A stretch of DNA of 64,000 nt from Antilocapra americana. Lineage: Eukaryota > Chordata > Mammalia > Artiodactyla > Antilocapridae. The stretch is taken from the NCBI GenBank assembly GCA_007570785.1, contig ML660211.1, positions 5,526,363 through 5,590,362 of the forward strand. Direction: 5' to 3'. The position numbers and the translations under genes were made by a program. Each line of letters starts with the position of its first letter. Position 1 is the stretch's first letter. The notes beneath the pieces were generated by a model, which saw nothing but the letters and a program-made list of their open reading frames with translations, was not told the DNA's origin and ran no database searches. Shown here piece by piece: positions 12,376 through 24,529 of this stretch.

Positions 12376-12544
12376 ACTCGGTACAATCGCTCATAATATG
12401 AGCAACTGTGCCAGCTAGGGAATTATTCATCTAAAATCAATTGCAACCAACATTGTGTATTAGCAACAAAATAAACTCACTAAACCTTTTTCACTTCCTT
12501 TCTCTGCTTTAGAGGCTATAAAGTCCAACATTTACCTTCCCTGT

Positions 12545-12768
12545 TTCCTTCCCTGGTGGCTCAGATGTAAATAATCTGCCTGCACTGCGGGAGACCTGGG
12601 TTTGATTTTTGGATCCGGAAGTCCCCTAGATAAGGGCGTGGTAACCCACTCTAGTATTCTTGCCTGGAGAATTCTATGAACAGAGGAGCCTGGTGGGCTA
12701 CAGTCTATGGGGTCACAAAGAGTTGGACACAACTGAGTGACTAACACACACTCGCACACACACACACA
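12545..12768 (+). mobile_element. Bov-tA SINE with (CA)n tail
   Basis: tRNA-like head 'ttccctggtggctcagatg' with a B-box-like 'gggtttgatttttgg', a Bov-A body 'ctctagtattcttgcctgg', then 'gactaacacacactcgc' and a CA tail to 12768. Flanks 'acatttaccttc' and 'acatttcctctt' may be a decayed TSD. Confidence 0.93.
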
Positions 12769-13093
12769 TTTCCTCTTAGCTAAAGCTACACAAGAGACCT
12801 AGTTACCTAGTTGTGACCATGGAGTGGAGTTGGGGATTGGGGAGGAGAAGCAATATGATTTCTGAAAAAACATTTTTAAACGGGCAGACTCGTCTGATCT
12901 AGACTTGGTCCCTTTTTGGTTCTCTTTTATCTTTCTAATCCCTGGGATACAGGTGTGATGTATAAAACTATTCAAGTGACCCTTTAATTACAAAAATAAA
13001 TGCCAGTCACAAGACGGTAGGGAGAAAGAAAAAGGAACCTGAACTTCTGATAACATTTTTGAACTAAATTAGGAGAAGCAACATATCTCCAAT
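12769..13093. other. Unclassified DNA between two SINEs
   Basis: No repeat recognised. G-rich patch at 12818-12850. Confidence 0.4.
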
Positions 13094-13105
13094 TAATGTG
13101 ACTTT

Positions 13106-13336
13106 GTGTGTGTGTGTGTGTGAGTGCTCAGTCACTCAGTTGTGTCCGACTCTGCGACCCCATGGACTGTAGCCCACTAGGCTCCTCTGTCCATGGAATT
13201 TTCCAGGTAAGAATACTGAAGGGGTGCTATTTCCTCCCCTTAGGGGGTCTTCCCAACCCAGGCATCAAACCCATATCTCTTGCATCCCTTGCGTTTGCAG
13301 GTGGATTCTTTACCATTGTGCTGCCTGGGAAGCCCC
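13106..13336 (-). mobile_element. Bov-tA SINE with 12-bp TSD
   Basis: On the plus strand it starts with a (GT)n tract (the SINE 3' microsatellite) and 'agtgctcagtcactcagttg', and ends 'gctgcctgggaagcccc'. The perfect duplication TAATGTGACTTT flanks it at 13094-13105 and 13337-13348. The 78-codon plus-strand frame is SINE antisense. Confidence 0.95.
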
Positions 13337-13348
13337 TAATGTGACTTT

Positions 13349-13700
13349 TCTTATCCCATAAACTTGTCCAAATGAGGTGGTCCTAAATTCCTGTCTCCCT
13401 GTGTTCACTAAATCTAAACTATGATAACTTAAGTTTTACCCACCCTCAAACAGTTCCAAACTCTGAAATAATGATCTTAAGCTAGATGTCAAAAATCTAT
13501 AATTATCCTGCCAAAAGCCTCCCAACTCTAAACAGATACTATGATGAGACTTCAAAGTTTCACTTAAGTAATGAACCGAAATTATCTTTATTTTATGAAG
13601 AAGACATTTTGATGGGCTTTTCAGGACTTGGCTAACAAGTGCTAGGGCTAGATTACATCCCATAGGATTCTTGATACCAGAAAAATAAACATCTTTTGTC
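13349..13700. other. Unclassified DNA
   Basis: A minus-strand frame at 13436-13663 has no recognisable family. Nothing else seen. Confidence 0.4.
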
Positions 13701-13717
13701 TAAACTATTTCATTTTA

Positions 13718-13828
13718 TTTTTTAAATTAATTAATTAATTTTCTTTACATTATCGTGTTGGTTTTGCCATACATTGACATGAATCTGCCACTGGTATACA
13801 TGTGTTCCCCTTCCAGAACACCCCTCCC
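13718..13828 (-). mobile_element. Tiny 5'-truncated L1 3' end with 17-bp TSD
   Basis: About 111 bp. The plus strand shows a T-rich tail, then 'cattgacatgaatctgccac', 'gtatacatgtgttccccttc' and 'cacccctccc', the antisense of the terminal ruminant L1 3' UTR. The 17-bp repeat TAAACTATTTCATTTTA is perfect at 13701-13717 and 13829-13845. The junction TTTTA/AATT is close to the L1 endonuclease preference. Confidence 0.93.
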
Positions 13829-14054
13829 TAAACTATTTCATTTTAATTCTGGTTTTTATTCCCGATCACTTCTCCAATAAATGGTATATCCATTATTTTG
13901 TATAATTCATGTAAAGACGTTAGCACAGTTATCTAGTATATATCCAATGAATGTTAATTTTCTTTACTTTATGATCACCCATGAATGAGTTCATACAGTC
14001 TTCAGGAAAAAAAAATTTGAAAAAAATAAAAAATAATATGTTATTTTTTCTCCA

Positions 14055-14185
14055 GCCAGACCTTGATTCAAAACCTTTTTCTGCTGTTCACTTGTTGAAT
14101 GATCCACACAATTAGAAGTTTCTTTAACCCTCAATTTCTACGTAACTAAAGGCATAACAACTTTGCCAGATTTTGGTGAGGAAAA
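14055..14185 (+). mobile_element. Probable MIR SINE
   Basis: 'ccagccagaccttgattcaa' corresponds to the MIR 'gagccagactgcctgggttc' region and is followed by 'tttctttaaccctcaatttc'. Diverged. Confidence 0.5.
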
Positions 14186-15138
14186 AAATAAACCTATTAC
14201 TATTAAATAAATTAGCTAGTTGGAGCATTAATTCAAATTGTAAAGTATTCAATGAATTATATTTCCCTAGCTTTTTTCAGAACTTCATGTTCCTTTATGG
14301 TTGGCTCCTTCCATATCCAAATGACCTACTAAAGTCTGAATTCTTTGTTCTTTCTTTCTGTTTCTTCTTCCTCCACTCTAAAAATGCAAGATATTTCACC
14401 TTATTATGAATTTGTAAACCTTCTAATTTATTCCTCTTAAACGTTATGACTCACCAAGTTCAACAGGCTGTTCTGCCCCAGAATTTTTGGTTTTTAATAG
14501 TAGATAGAATCTAATGATCATAATATGACAGTTGAGTGATTTCCTTTTTGCTTTGTTGAACGATTTTACTCTTTGAAGTTGAAATCACACTAGATAAACA
14601 TTAATCTATTCCTTTATAATTTTCATATATCTAAAATATATTATTCAGCACTCACAAAATGTCAGCTATCAAATGAGTCATCAGTCTGCAGAAAGCCAAA
14701 ATATTCACATTTAGATGTACCAGAGTTACAGGAAAATAGGCTTTGGACATTTTGCTTCATAAAAATCTTGAGAGACTAAACTCTGTGTGTTCATCACTTT
14801 CACTGATTTCCCTATTGTCAGAAAGCATCCATTTCAGCCTCTTATTGTACATCTGTCAGCAAAATGGCAGTAACACAATTCAAAGGCACTTCTTACAATG
14901 TTATTTTACTTGAATAAAACATAGACTTTTTCAAAATAAGCTACTGAAGACATTAGGTTTTGCAGGTTTATTTGTTCAGTTTTAGATGTTTTCAATTATT
15001 ATGATTAGTTATGTTTATGGTAGAATAACATAGGTAAAAGAGTAAGAATTGACTTGAAATAGTTGAACCAGAATTAGTTCAAGTTAAGAAGCTTCAATTT
15101 GTTTTTTACTCAACCTCTCTTGATTTAGATCAATATTT
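14186..15138. other. Unclassified AT-rich DNA
   Basis: Includes a 78-codon T-rich frame at 14173-14409, explained by low stop density in a pyrimidine-rich strand. Confidence 0.4.
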
Positions 15139-15327
15139 AGACACAGACCCGGCACTACAGATATTTGAGTTGGATTTCTTTGTCTTGAAGAGTGTTTTCC
15201 TGTGCATTGTGGGATATTTAGTCCTCTGCAAGCTCCCTAACCTGTGTTGGATGACAACCAAAATTTCTTCAAACTGCCAAATATTCCTGGGGGCTGGAGC
15301 AATTACCTTCAATTGAGAACTACTCTG
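15139..15327 (-). mobile_element. MER5-type hAT element
   Basis: Antisense MER5 motifs in order: 'cggcactacag', 'cctgtgcattgtgggatat', 'gttggatgacaaccaaaatt', 'ctgccaaatattcctggggg' and a terminal 'gagaactactctg'. Confidence 0.8.
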
Positions 15328-15553
15328 TTAATATATGACATTTACAGTTGAGAGGATCATAGTCTCATTCAGTACTAGAAGCTTTATGTACTTAAGGAAC
15401 ATTGCATAATTCTGAGCAACTCTTGATTTTTTTTTAAATTATCTTCAATTTATTTTTTGTTTCTGAACCTCTGGCATTACTTCACTATGTTTGTATTAGT
15501 CTCTTAAAAATTCCAAGGTGTGAGTGGTCAGATTGCTAAAAGTAGTAGATAGA

Positions 15554-17150
15554 TCAGTTCAGTTCAGTCACTTAGTTGTGTCCCACTCTTTGGGACCCCA
15601 TGGACTGTAGCACGCCAGGCCTCCCTGTCCATTACCAACTCCTGGAGTTCACCCAGTCATGTCCATTGAGTTGGTGATGCCATCCAACCATCTCAGCCTC
15701 TGTCATCCCCTTCTCTTCTTGCCCTCAATCTTTCCAGGATCAGGGTCTTTTCAAATGACTCAGTTCTTCACATCAGGTGGCCAAAGTATTGGCATCTCAG
15801 CTTCAGCATGAGTCCTTCCAATGAACACTCAGGACTATTACCTTTAGTATGGACTTGTTGGATCCCCTTGCAGTCCAAGGGACTCTCAAGAATCTTCTCC
15901 AACATCACAGTTGGAGAAGCATCAGTTCTCCACCAAAGCATCAGTTCTTCAGCGCTCAGTTTTCTTTATAGTCCAACTCTCACATCCGTATATGACTACT
16001 GGAAAAAACCATAGCTTTGACTAGATGGGCCTTTGTTTGTAAATTAATGTCTCTGCTTTTTAATATGCTGTCTAGGTTGGTCATAACTTTTATTCCAAGG
16101 AGCAAGAGTCTTTTAATTTCATGGCTACAGTCACCATCTATAGTGATTTTGGAGCCCCCCCAAAATAAAGTCTGTCACTGTTTCCATTGTTTCCCCATCT
16201 ATTTGCTATGAAGTAATGGGACCAGAAGCCATGATCTTCATTTTCTGAATGTTGAGCTTTAAGCCAATTTTTTCACTCTTTTCCACTTTCTTCAAGAGGC
16301 TTTTTAGTTCTTCTTCGCTTTCTACCATAAGTGTGGTGTCATCTGCATATCTGAGGTTATAGATACTTCTGGCAGTCTTAATGGTTTGAGTTTCATCCAG
16401 CCCAGCATTTCTCATGATTTACTCTGCATATAAATTAAATAGGCAGGGTGACAATATACAGTTGTGACATACTCCTTTCCTGATTTGGAACCAGTCTGTT
16501 GTTCCATGTCCAGTTCTAACTGTTTCTTCTTGACCTGCATGCAGATTTCTCAGGAAGCAGGCAAGGTCATCTGGTAGTCCCATCTCTTTAAGAATTTTCC
16601 TCAGTTTATTGTGATCCACACAGTCACAAGCTTTGGCATAGTCGATAAAGCAGGTGTTTTTCTGGAACCCTCGTGCTTTTTCGATGACCCAATGGATATT
16701 GACAATTTGATCTCTGTTTCCTCTGCTTTTTCTAAATCCAACTTGAATATCTGGATGTTCACATTTCACATACTTTTGAAGCCTGGCTTGGGGACTTCTG
16801 AGCATCCCTTTGCTAGCGTGTGAGATGTGTGCAATTGTGCAGTATTTTGAGCATTCTTTGGCATTGCCTTTGTTTGGGATTGGGATGAAAACTGACCTTT
16901 TGCAATCCTCTGGCCACTGTTGAGTTTTCCAATATTGCTGGCATATTGAGTGCAGCACTTTCACAGCATTTTCTTTTAGGATTTGAAATAGCTCAACTGG
17001 AATTTTGCCACCTCCACTAGCTTTGTTCGTAGTGATGCTTCCTAAGGCCCACTTGACTTCACACTCCAGGATGTCTGGTTCTAGGTGAGTGATCACACCA
17101 TTGTGATTACCGGGGTCATGAAGATCATTTTTATATAGTTATTCGGTATG
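15554..17150 (-). mobile_element. BovB LINE copy 1 (1.6 kb, 5'-truncated)
   Basis: The plus strand opens with the inverted BovB 3' terminus 'cagttcagttcagtcac' and proceeds without large gaps through the 3' UTR and RT region, ending near 17150 inside the linker before RT. No endonuclease region is present. No convincing TSD seen. This is a typical truncated non-LTR insertion, and it retains a nearly continuous RT reading frame. Confidence 0.95.
16206..17096 (-). pseudogene. BovB reverse transcriptase fragment, one in-frame stop
   Basis: The minus strand encodes 225 open codons (17096 to 16419), then a stop at 16416-16418, then 69 more in the same frame. The first part carries RT core motif A, FIDYAKACDCVDH at about residues 150-162, with the catalytic Asp at 152. 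The second carries the YADD active-site box (motif C) at its residues 23-26. The motif normally reading RQGCILSP is altered to CHNCILSP. The stop looks like a single TAC-to-TAA change. In family terms the enzyme copies LINE RNA into DNA at a nicked target. This copy lacks an N-terminal endonuclease and cannot be active. Confidence 0.9.
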
Positions 17151-17317
17151 CAAAGACACATTTCTGGGGTTATTAAAAAAAAAAAAAACAAGTTATGTCT
17201 TAAGGAGAATTGGAAAATCACTCAGATCACAGTGATTTTCAATGACAAAAATGCTCTTCTCTTTCCCGGAGAAGTACCTACGGCTTCTTCTTTTAGTTAC
17301 TATCTTTTACCTCTAAT

Positions 17318-17490
17318 CAGTGATCCCTAGCCATTTTGGCACCAGGGACCAGTTTTGTGGAAGACAATTTTTCTACCAACTGAGGCGGGGGGTATGTTTC
17401 AGGATGATTCAAGTGTACTTTATTTCTCTTATTACATCAGCTCCACCTCAGATCATCGGGCATTAGATCCCAGAGGTCAGGGACCTCTGT
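17318..17490 (-). mobile_element. hAT-type DNA transposon half (Cheshire-like)
   Basis: It starts with a terminal CAGTGATCCCTAGCC and 'tggcaccagggaccagtttt', 'gtggaagacaatttttc', 'gggggtatgtttcagg', then 'ccacctcagatcatcgggca' and 'gcattagatc'. This matches one half of a hAT-group element known to me. The other end is missing. The exact subfamily name is tentative. Confidence 0.6.
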
Positions 17491-18163
17491 CTCCTTTCTA
17501 CTCTTGTTTTGCTTCTAATATATGGTGTTTGGCTTCTAAAATCCTGTTTACTTACTGATTTTATTGCCTAATGGATTCTACTCAAGGTCCTCCTATTCTC
17601 TGTGTTATTATTCTTAGTTTGTCTGTTTTTTATTTTTTCATTAAATTTCCTAACAGAGAGGATCTGAGCACATCTGTCTGCATCCACTATACAGAGTGAT
17701 GTTACATTTTTATACCACAAACTGTGTGTCTTCCTCTCATGGGAATGTCTCTTGATTCAGCATCCTGGCTTGATTGACTGGCTGGCCATTTCTTAGAAAG
17801 CTGTCTGTGGTCAATTCTTTCAGTGAGAACTTTGGACCAGGAAGTCTTTGTGAATCATCTCAGAATTAAAATATTAGACCAGGCACACATGTCACCTGCT
17901 TTATCTCATATGGATGAAATTGGGCATTATATTTTGTCACTTGAAATTCAGAATCTCAAGAAGGAAATACTATTTTACCCTTAAGCTTCTCAGTGAAACT
18001 TAGGAGGAATGGCTCTCACTTCTTTGCTCCTCTTTTGATGAGTGTTTTCCTTATAGAGGAGAACTTCATCAGCCCTGTCTGAGGTCATGAGGACAGTAAT
18101 GCCTGATAGGTTGCTGCTCATGGGCAATTTTTTTTTTTTCCTTGAGAGGAATTATATAGAGAT
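17491..18163. other. Unclassified DNA
   Basis: No repeat identified. Poly(T) at 18130-18140 just before the next SINE. Confidence 0.4.
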
Positions 18164-18390
18164 GCTGTTGTTGTTGCTAAGTTGCAAGTCATGTCTGACT
18201 CTTTTGTGATACCCCCTGGACTGTAACCCACCAGGCTCTCTTTCCATGGAAATTCCCAGGCAAAAATACTGAAATGAGTTGCCATTTCCTTTCTCCGTTG
18301 GATTCTCCCAACCCAGGGGTCAAACCCATATCTCTTGTGTCTCCTGCACTGCAGGCAGATTCTTTACCACCAAGTCACCTGGGAAGGTCC
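18164..18390 (-). mobile_element. Bov-tA SINE with (TTG)n tail
   Basis: 'tgttgttgttgctaag' at the left is the SINE's simple 3' tail. The body includes 'ggactgtaacccaccaggct', and the inverted tRNA head ends 'tcacctgggaaggtcc'. No clear TSD. Confidence 0.92.
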
Positions 18391-20825
18391 GCAGAGACGT
18401 TTCCCTGGTGCTAAGAAATTTTGGTTACCCAGCGTCGCCATTTCAATGGCAATATACCTCACACTATGGATTGGCTTTTAAATGGTAGGAAAAATGCTTG
18501 GTGTGTGAGTAAGTAATCATGATCGATCAAGTAATTTCTTGAATATAATTAAGCAGTTGTAAATTAAAAAAAACCTCAGAAGGATGAGTGATTTGGAGAA
18601 GCAGCACATTATCAGGCAAAACTTTTGAGTTTGAAGTAAGAAAACATTGAAACAAGACACGTTATTCCTTCTAGACACCTTTAAGTTATTGAGATCTTGT
18701 GATTTAGTCAGGGATAATTTCTTATATCTTACATCAGTCTGCCTGAGTTCTGAAGCATTAATGTGAATATTTAAAGTCTTCAAGACACTTTACAAGCTGT
18801 CTTTACCAAGATCATCATCAGACTATCTTGATTCTGAATGATAAAACTAGTGTGTGCATTTTCATTTTTTTTTCCTTGTGCTTACCAACTGCATTGTATT
18901 TGCTGAGGAAGATTAGAAAAGCCTGTGTATACATACAGACATAGAAGGGAAAAAAGGAAACTCCTTATTTCTTTTCATGCATGTGTCCATAAAGAACATT
19001 GCTAAAGCTCTTGGGATACACTGAACCAAGACTGAATACTTCTTTTGAATCTTTTTGGGAGACAGATTTGTTTTGCTCAGAGAATACTCATGGTATTCGT
19101 GAGAAAATTCTGCAAATATTAGAATTCTTCTTGAGCTTCATCTTAAAAAGAGATGAGCTTTTCCCTGAATCTTGACGTTCTTCTGCTTCAAAATATACTA
19201 AGGAAAGGGAAGCATATTCAGCACTCTTGTCTAGAAGTTTTATAGTCTATTTTTCTTTATATAAAGCAATTTAACAGCTTTTCCCACTAGAACTCCTTAA
19301 AGCTGATGGAATAATTTACTAACTTGACCAAATGAAGGAACTTGCCCACTTACTCACAAAGAGAAAATAATATTGTTCAAAGCCAAACATGGAGATGATA
19401 AACTATAACTGGTATTGGACAGTGATTTTCATCTTATGAATCGTACCAGGTGAATAATAGAGAAGATGACTAGAAAGAAAGTTATGTTTCCTCTAAATGT
19501 AAAGGAGAAAATGAATTCCTTAGTTCATCGTCTCATCAAATACAATCGTGCTTTTATCTAATTAATCTCAACCTGTCAATATGTTTGAATACTTTGAAAT
19601 GTTTCTTGCCTTTATACCATCATATCAATAAAGATATCAAATCATATAGTTGCAATTAGTTAAGCACTATGGTTTTACTTTATTCTGCATGTCTATGAAA
19701 GATAGAATTGCCAGAATCTGAAATCTTTTCTGACAACTGAAAGATACAATTTTCATCTTTATATTTAACATCTTTAATCATCCATATTTAACACTTTATC
19801 TCAAAGACAAGCTGCTGGCACTCATTTTCATAGCTGTCTGAAGCAGCAGTCAGTACAGCAGTATTTTGACATATTTTGTCATTGCACTTGAAAATTTGGT
19901 GAAGTTTGGTCAGATACCTGCCTCTGAGAAAACGCTACAAATATTTCAAGCCTAATAAATAAAATTATGAAAATGTATGCTCATTATGTTCTCATTAGTA
20001 GCAGAAAACAACACAAGAAAAAATGTTGAGGGTGAAATTAAAGAAAATATTTTAATACTGTTTTTAAGAGTAAAAACTTGCTTATAAATTTATATGAGTG
20101 AAAAATAAATAAATTACAAAAACTTATATAACAGTAAAAATATTTATAATCAAATTTGAATGGTGAATAAAGGCATAAATATGTTACTAGGGTTTTATTA
20201 AACTGAAGGAAATAGACATTTATTATACCTGAAAAAGAATGAAAAATTAATGATGTGTTAGCCAAATTTTTCCTCAGTAAAGCTAGTATTTTGTACCTTA
20301 TTGTGAATAATTAGCAGGTGGTGATGTAATTTGAGATGATGCAAATGTCCTTCTTCTCATTATACATTTGCCCTTAAGTTTTAGCATCTGTTGATGATAT
20401 TTGCTTACATTAATTATTACTGTAGGTTTTGATTAATGGTGATATTTATATTTTTAATATTATCTTTCTATTGGTGAGCTGAAAGTCCACTACATGGAAT
20501 AATTTCTCATTTATTTGCTACTCAATCATTTATACTAGTGTGCATTATAGGTATTTATTTGAATTTAATACTTATAACCTATCACTGACATTATTTATTT
20601 ATTTACTGCTTTAATTGCCTCATATTTGGTTTTTAGGAGCTTCTTTAAGTTGACTTTTCAGTATGGAGCAAGTATGTTTTTGAATAATTTTACTTGCAAG
20701 TTCCCCAAGTACTTCCAGATTTATTTTATGCTTTATTTGCCCCGGGCATGGAATCAGCCATTTCTTCAAAGAGCTCTAGTTAATTTAGCAGTTCCTAAGG
20801 TTCAGAATATCCAGGTTTAATGGCT
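18391..20825. other. Unclassified AT-rich DNA, 2.4 kb
   Basis: No recognised repeat. Frames at 18517-18783 and 20038-20265 (minus) are in T-rich strands and lack domains. Confidence 0.45.
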
Positions 20826-22515
20826 TATTCCAAGAATCAGATGACTGAATATAACAAAGTCGTAGGGTACAAATCAACACAAGAAATTCAGTTGTTTCTG
20901 TGTGTGTGTGTTAGTTGCTCAGTTAGGTCTGACTCTGCAAGCCCATAGACTGTAGCCTGTCAGGCTTCTCTGTCTAGGAATTCTCTATGCAAGAATACTG
21001 GAGTGCATTGACGTTTCCTTCTCCAGGGGATTTTCCCAATCCCGGAATTGAACTTGGGTCTCCCGCATTGAAGACCGATTCTTCACCATCTGAACTACCA
21101 GAGAACTAACAATAAACTCTCTGAAAAGGAAATCAGGAAAACAATTCTCTTTACAAGAGTACTGAAAATAATAAAATATCTAGAAATAAACTTAACTAAG
21201 GATATAAAAATGTATATATTGAAAATTGTAAAATATTGATAAAAGAGATTAGACAAGACAATGAAAAGATATCTTGTATGCATGAATCAGGAGATTAATG
21301 TTATTAAAATATTCATACTATTTAAAGCAATGTAAAGAATCAGCATAATCACTACCAAAATCCCAATGATTTTTCTACAGAAATAGAGAAAATAATTCTA
21401 AAATTCATATAAATGCACAAGATGCACACAATAACTGGAGCAATCTTAAGAAAGAGATCTGGAGACCTCACACTTCCTAATTTTAAATATTTTACAAAGC
21501 TACAATAATAATAAAAATGTATGATGCCTGGGTAAATGTAGAAATATAGAGCAATGAAACAGAACAGAAAGCATAAAGATTAATCCATGCATATACAACT
21601 GATCTTCTACAAGAGTTCCAAAGAAACACAAAGGAAAATACAGTCTCTTCAATAAAAAATGTTGAAAAACTGTCTATCCTCATGCAACAGAATGAAATTT
21701 GATCCTTATACAAAACACAAAAAATCAACTTGAAATAGATTAAAGATTTACATTAAGACTTGAAGTTTATAAAACTCCCAGAAGAAAACATTGGGGAAAA
21801 ATGCTTCTTGACATTGTTCTGGACAATGATTTCTTAATGGATAGGACAATAAAGTGTAGTTAACTAAAATAAAAATAAAGTGATACTACATCACAATAAA
21901 AACCTCTACACAGCAAAAGAAAGATTAATAGAGTGAAAAGCCAACCTATGAAATATCAGTAAATATTTGCAAACCATATATATGTTAAGAGGTTAACAAT
22001 CAAAATAGAAAAGGATTGAAATCAGGACCTCAGGCGATATTAGCACTCCTGTATTCATTGCAGCACTATTCTCAGCAACAAAGAAGTAGAAACAATCTAA
22101 ATGGCCATTGACTAATAAATGGATAAATAAAATGTAACACAGACACAAGGGAATAATTTTCAGCCTTAAAAAACAAAGACATTTTGCAAGATGTGACATA
22201 TGGATGAACTTAAGGATATTATCCAAGTGAAACGTCACTCAAAGACAAATACTGCTTGATTCTACTTATATGAGTTATCTAAACTGTCAAATCATCAAAT
22301 CAGTTAGTGAAATGATGGTTGCTAGAGCCTGATTAGAGGGAGAAATGAATTACTATTCTAGGGGCAAAGAGTTTCAGCCAAGCAAGATGAATTAAGCTCT
22401 AAAATTTTGCCATGTAACATTGTACTTATAGTCAGAAAGAAAATATATTACACTTAAAATTTTATTAGAGATAAATTTCATGCTAGTATTCTTATCACAA
22501 TAACATTTTAAGAAA
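20826..22515 (+). mobile_element. Decayed L1 LINE, ORF2 to 3' end, with nested SINE
   Basis: Sense L1 landmarks run from 'aagtcgtagggtacaaatc' through 'ccaaaatcccaatg', 'aaagctacaataataataaa', 'gaagaaaacattggggaaaa', 'agagtgaaaagccaacctat', 'ccattgactaataaatggat', 'ggaataattttcagcc', 'gatggttgctagagcctgat' and the terminus 'tatcacaataacattttaag'. A Bov-tA interrupts it at 20900-21105. ORF2 is riddled with stops and frameshifts. Confidence 0.88.
20900..21105 (-). mobile_element. Bov-tA SINE nested in L1
   Basis: (GT)n tail at the left, 'ttagttgctcagttaggtct', 'aagaatactggagtgcattg', and an inverted head 'ctgaactaccagagaac'. L1 sequence resumes on both sides. A TSD is not resolvable because the GT tail overlaps the junction. 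Confidence 0.92.
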
Positions 22516-23903
22516 AGGAAAGAAGATTGGAGATATTTATAGATGTAGAAGTATCAATATCTTATTCTTTTAAAGGAAAATGCTGGATGCAAGTTTATTC
22601 TTACTTGAGTAATCTTATTTTACTCATAAGAAACTATGAGTAAAATTACCTATGCTATATATTTCTACATATTTAATTCCACATCGCTCCTCACCTTCCT
22701 TTCTCATTCCATCTAAACTGGCAGATGGATGCCCTGGGTCAAGTACTTAGGGAGATAAATGTAGAAAAATCACAACAATAATTTAAAATAAACGTCCTCA
22801 TTTCACAATAAGACACAACATAAATTAATTTTCTATACCTATTCATCATCCAACTGTCCATCCATCCATTCATCTATCTATAAATCTATCCATCCATCCA
22901 TCCATCCAATCATCCACTTATCTATATATCTATTAAACTATCTAGAAGAGTAATGGCAAACTCAATCTGAAATAAAGGTGGGCTGACAGAAATAAAATTA
23001 TGCAAAAACAACAAAGTGGTTTATATGAATAATGACTTTTGAACACCAAGTGTTCTGCTTTCACTTTTACCAGGTTGAAAATTTTGAAATAATTCACAGA
23101 AAGTGCCTTACATTATAAAACTGTTTTGCTGCTTATATAGAAGAGTTATAAAACATGTTAAAGTCTTATAAAGGTTTTGAAAGAAAAGTGTCCTTGACCC
23201 CTAGTTGTGTTTCATTTCATAATCAGTTAGGTCTTATATCTCAGTATAGTTAAAGACATGAAAATGTAATTTCACGTTTTGATGAGAAAAAGGATGAAAT
23301 TTTAATATCTTCCTGCAATTGATTAAAATGAAGATGAAAAATTGAATCAATGCATCCTATGTTTATAACTCTCACTGATCTTCAATGCATAAAATTTTAT
23401 AGTTTAAAACACGAAAACAATTCCATGTCAGACAGAAGCAAAACTTGAAAAGTCTATTCTACCTGTTTCTACAGCCCTTCCCCAGTTTCCAAGTATTGTT
23501 CAGGAATGGAGTCCTTTTGGTATATAATATTTTCATCTGGGTTTTAAAGTTTGATTCAGCGTTTTCATATCTAAACTGAATTGCCAGTTCCTCATGTTTT
23601 TATCAGTCTTCATCTTACTATTCTAGTGCCTAACACTTTTTAAATATTTTGTCAACTTCTATTTGTTGAGAGTGTATTGGGGCCAAATGATGTCCAGTTT
23701 CTTAAAACTCTATTAATGAAGAAGGCAGCCAAAAATAGACCTGCCATCATTGAGTATTCAGCTTATTTTACATCTTTAGCCCCATATTTTCCTTCTTTTT
23801 CAGATAGATACCTTCACCTCCAAACACAGTAAATTATTCCATATCAGTCATTTTACTCCATAGAAACTTTGGATACTCATTTCTTGTATCATGGAGATGA
23901 TCA
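22516..23903. other. Unclassified AT-rich DNA
   Basis: Holds the ATCC microsatellite listed separately. No repeat family or gene otherwise recognised. Confidence 0.4.
22852..22945. repeat. (ATCC)n/(ATCT)n microsatellite
   Basis: Interrupted tetranucleotide array 'ccatccatccattcatc...tctatctata', including five consecutive perfect ATCC units near 22889-22908. Confidence 0.9.
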
Positions 23904-23913
23904 AGGGATGACA

Positions 23914-24135
23914 TGAATGCATGATCATTCACTTCAGTTGTATCCAACTATTTGCAGCCATGGACTGTGGCCTGCTAGGTTCCTCTGTCCGTGGGGATTT
24001 CCCAGCAAGAATAATAGAGTGGGTTGCCGTGCATTCCTTTAAGGGATCTTCCCAACTCAGGGACTGAAACTGCTCCTCCTGCATCTCCTGCATTGCAGGC
24101 AGACATTTTACCTCTAAGCCACTGGGGAAGTCTCT
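23914..24135 (-). mobile_element. Bov-tA SINE with 10-bp TSD
   Basis: The body contains 'ccatggactgtggcctgcta' and 'ctcctgcatctcctgcattg'; the inverted head ends 'gccactggggaagtctct'. AGGGATGACA is present at 23904-23913 and 24136-24145. Confidence 0.93.
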
Positions 24136-24145
24136 AGGGATGACA

Positions 24146-24529
24146 ACTTCTTACTTACTCTTGGATCAAGTGTTAGCATGTCTACAATCAGCTTTATATT
24201 TCCCAAGTCTAGGTGATTTCCACTGGTCACATTAGGAAGTTATGACACCACAAACAAATTAAAAAGAAATATCAATTTTATTCACTAAAAGAGAAAATCC
24301 AAGGGCTTTTATGCCTAAAAACATTCAAAAAAAAAAAAAAACACCCACAGATATATATTCACATTCATACACATGAATTCCTGTGTACAATGTAAAAATT
24401 GACAGTACTGACAAGCTGAGAAAATACTTGCTTTGACTGCTACAAAAATCCAGCTCTAGTTCTAAATCATATGAGGATATTTGAAAATACAGGCAGTGTT
24501 AGCTAGTTTTCCATCACAGTCCCATTGTT
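24146..24529. other. Unclassified DNA
   Basis: A14 run at 24328-24341. No repeat assigned. Confidence 0.4.

Noticed and set aside
12190..12390. 72-codon minus-strand frame with a Cys-containing N-terminus
   Set aside because: It overlaps a MIR SINE in antisense and has no conserved domain.
22852..22945. Regular tetranucleotide spacing as a CRISPR-like array
   Set aside because: There are no distinct spacers; it is a simple ATCC/ATCT microsatellite in a mammalian genome.
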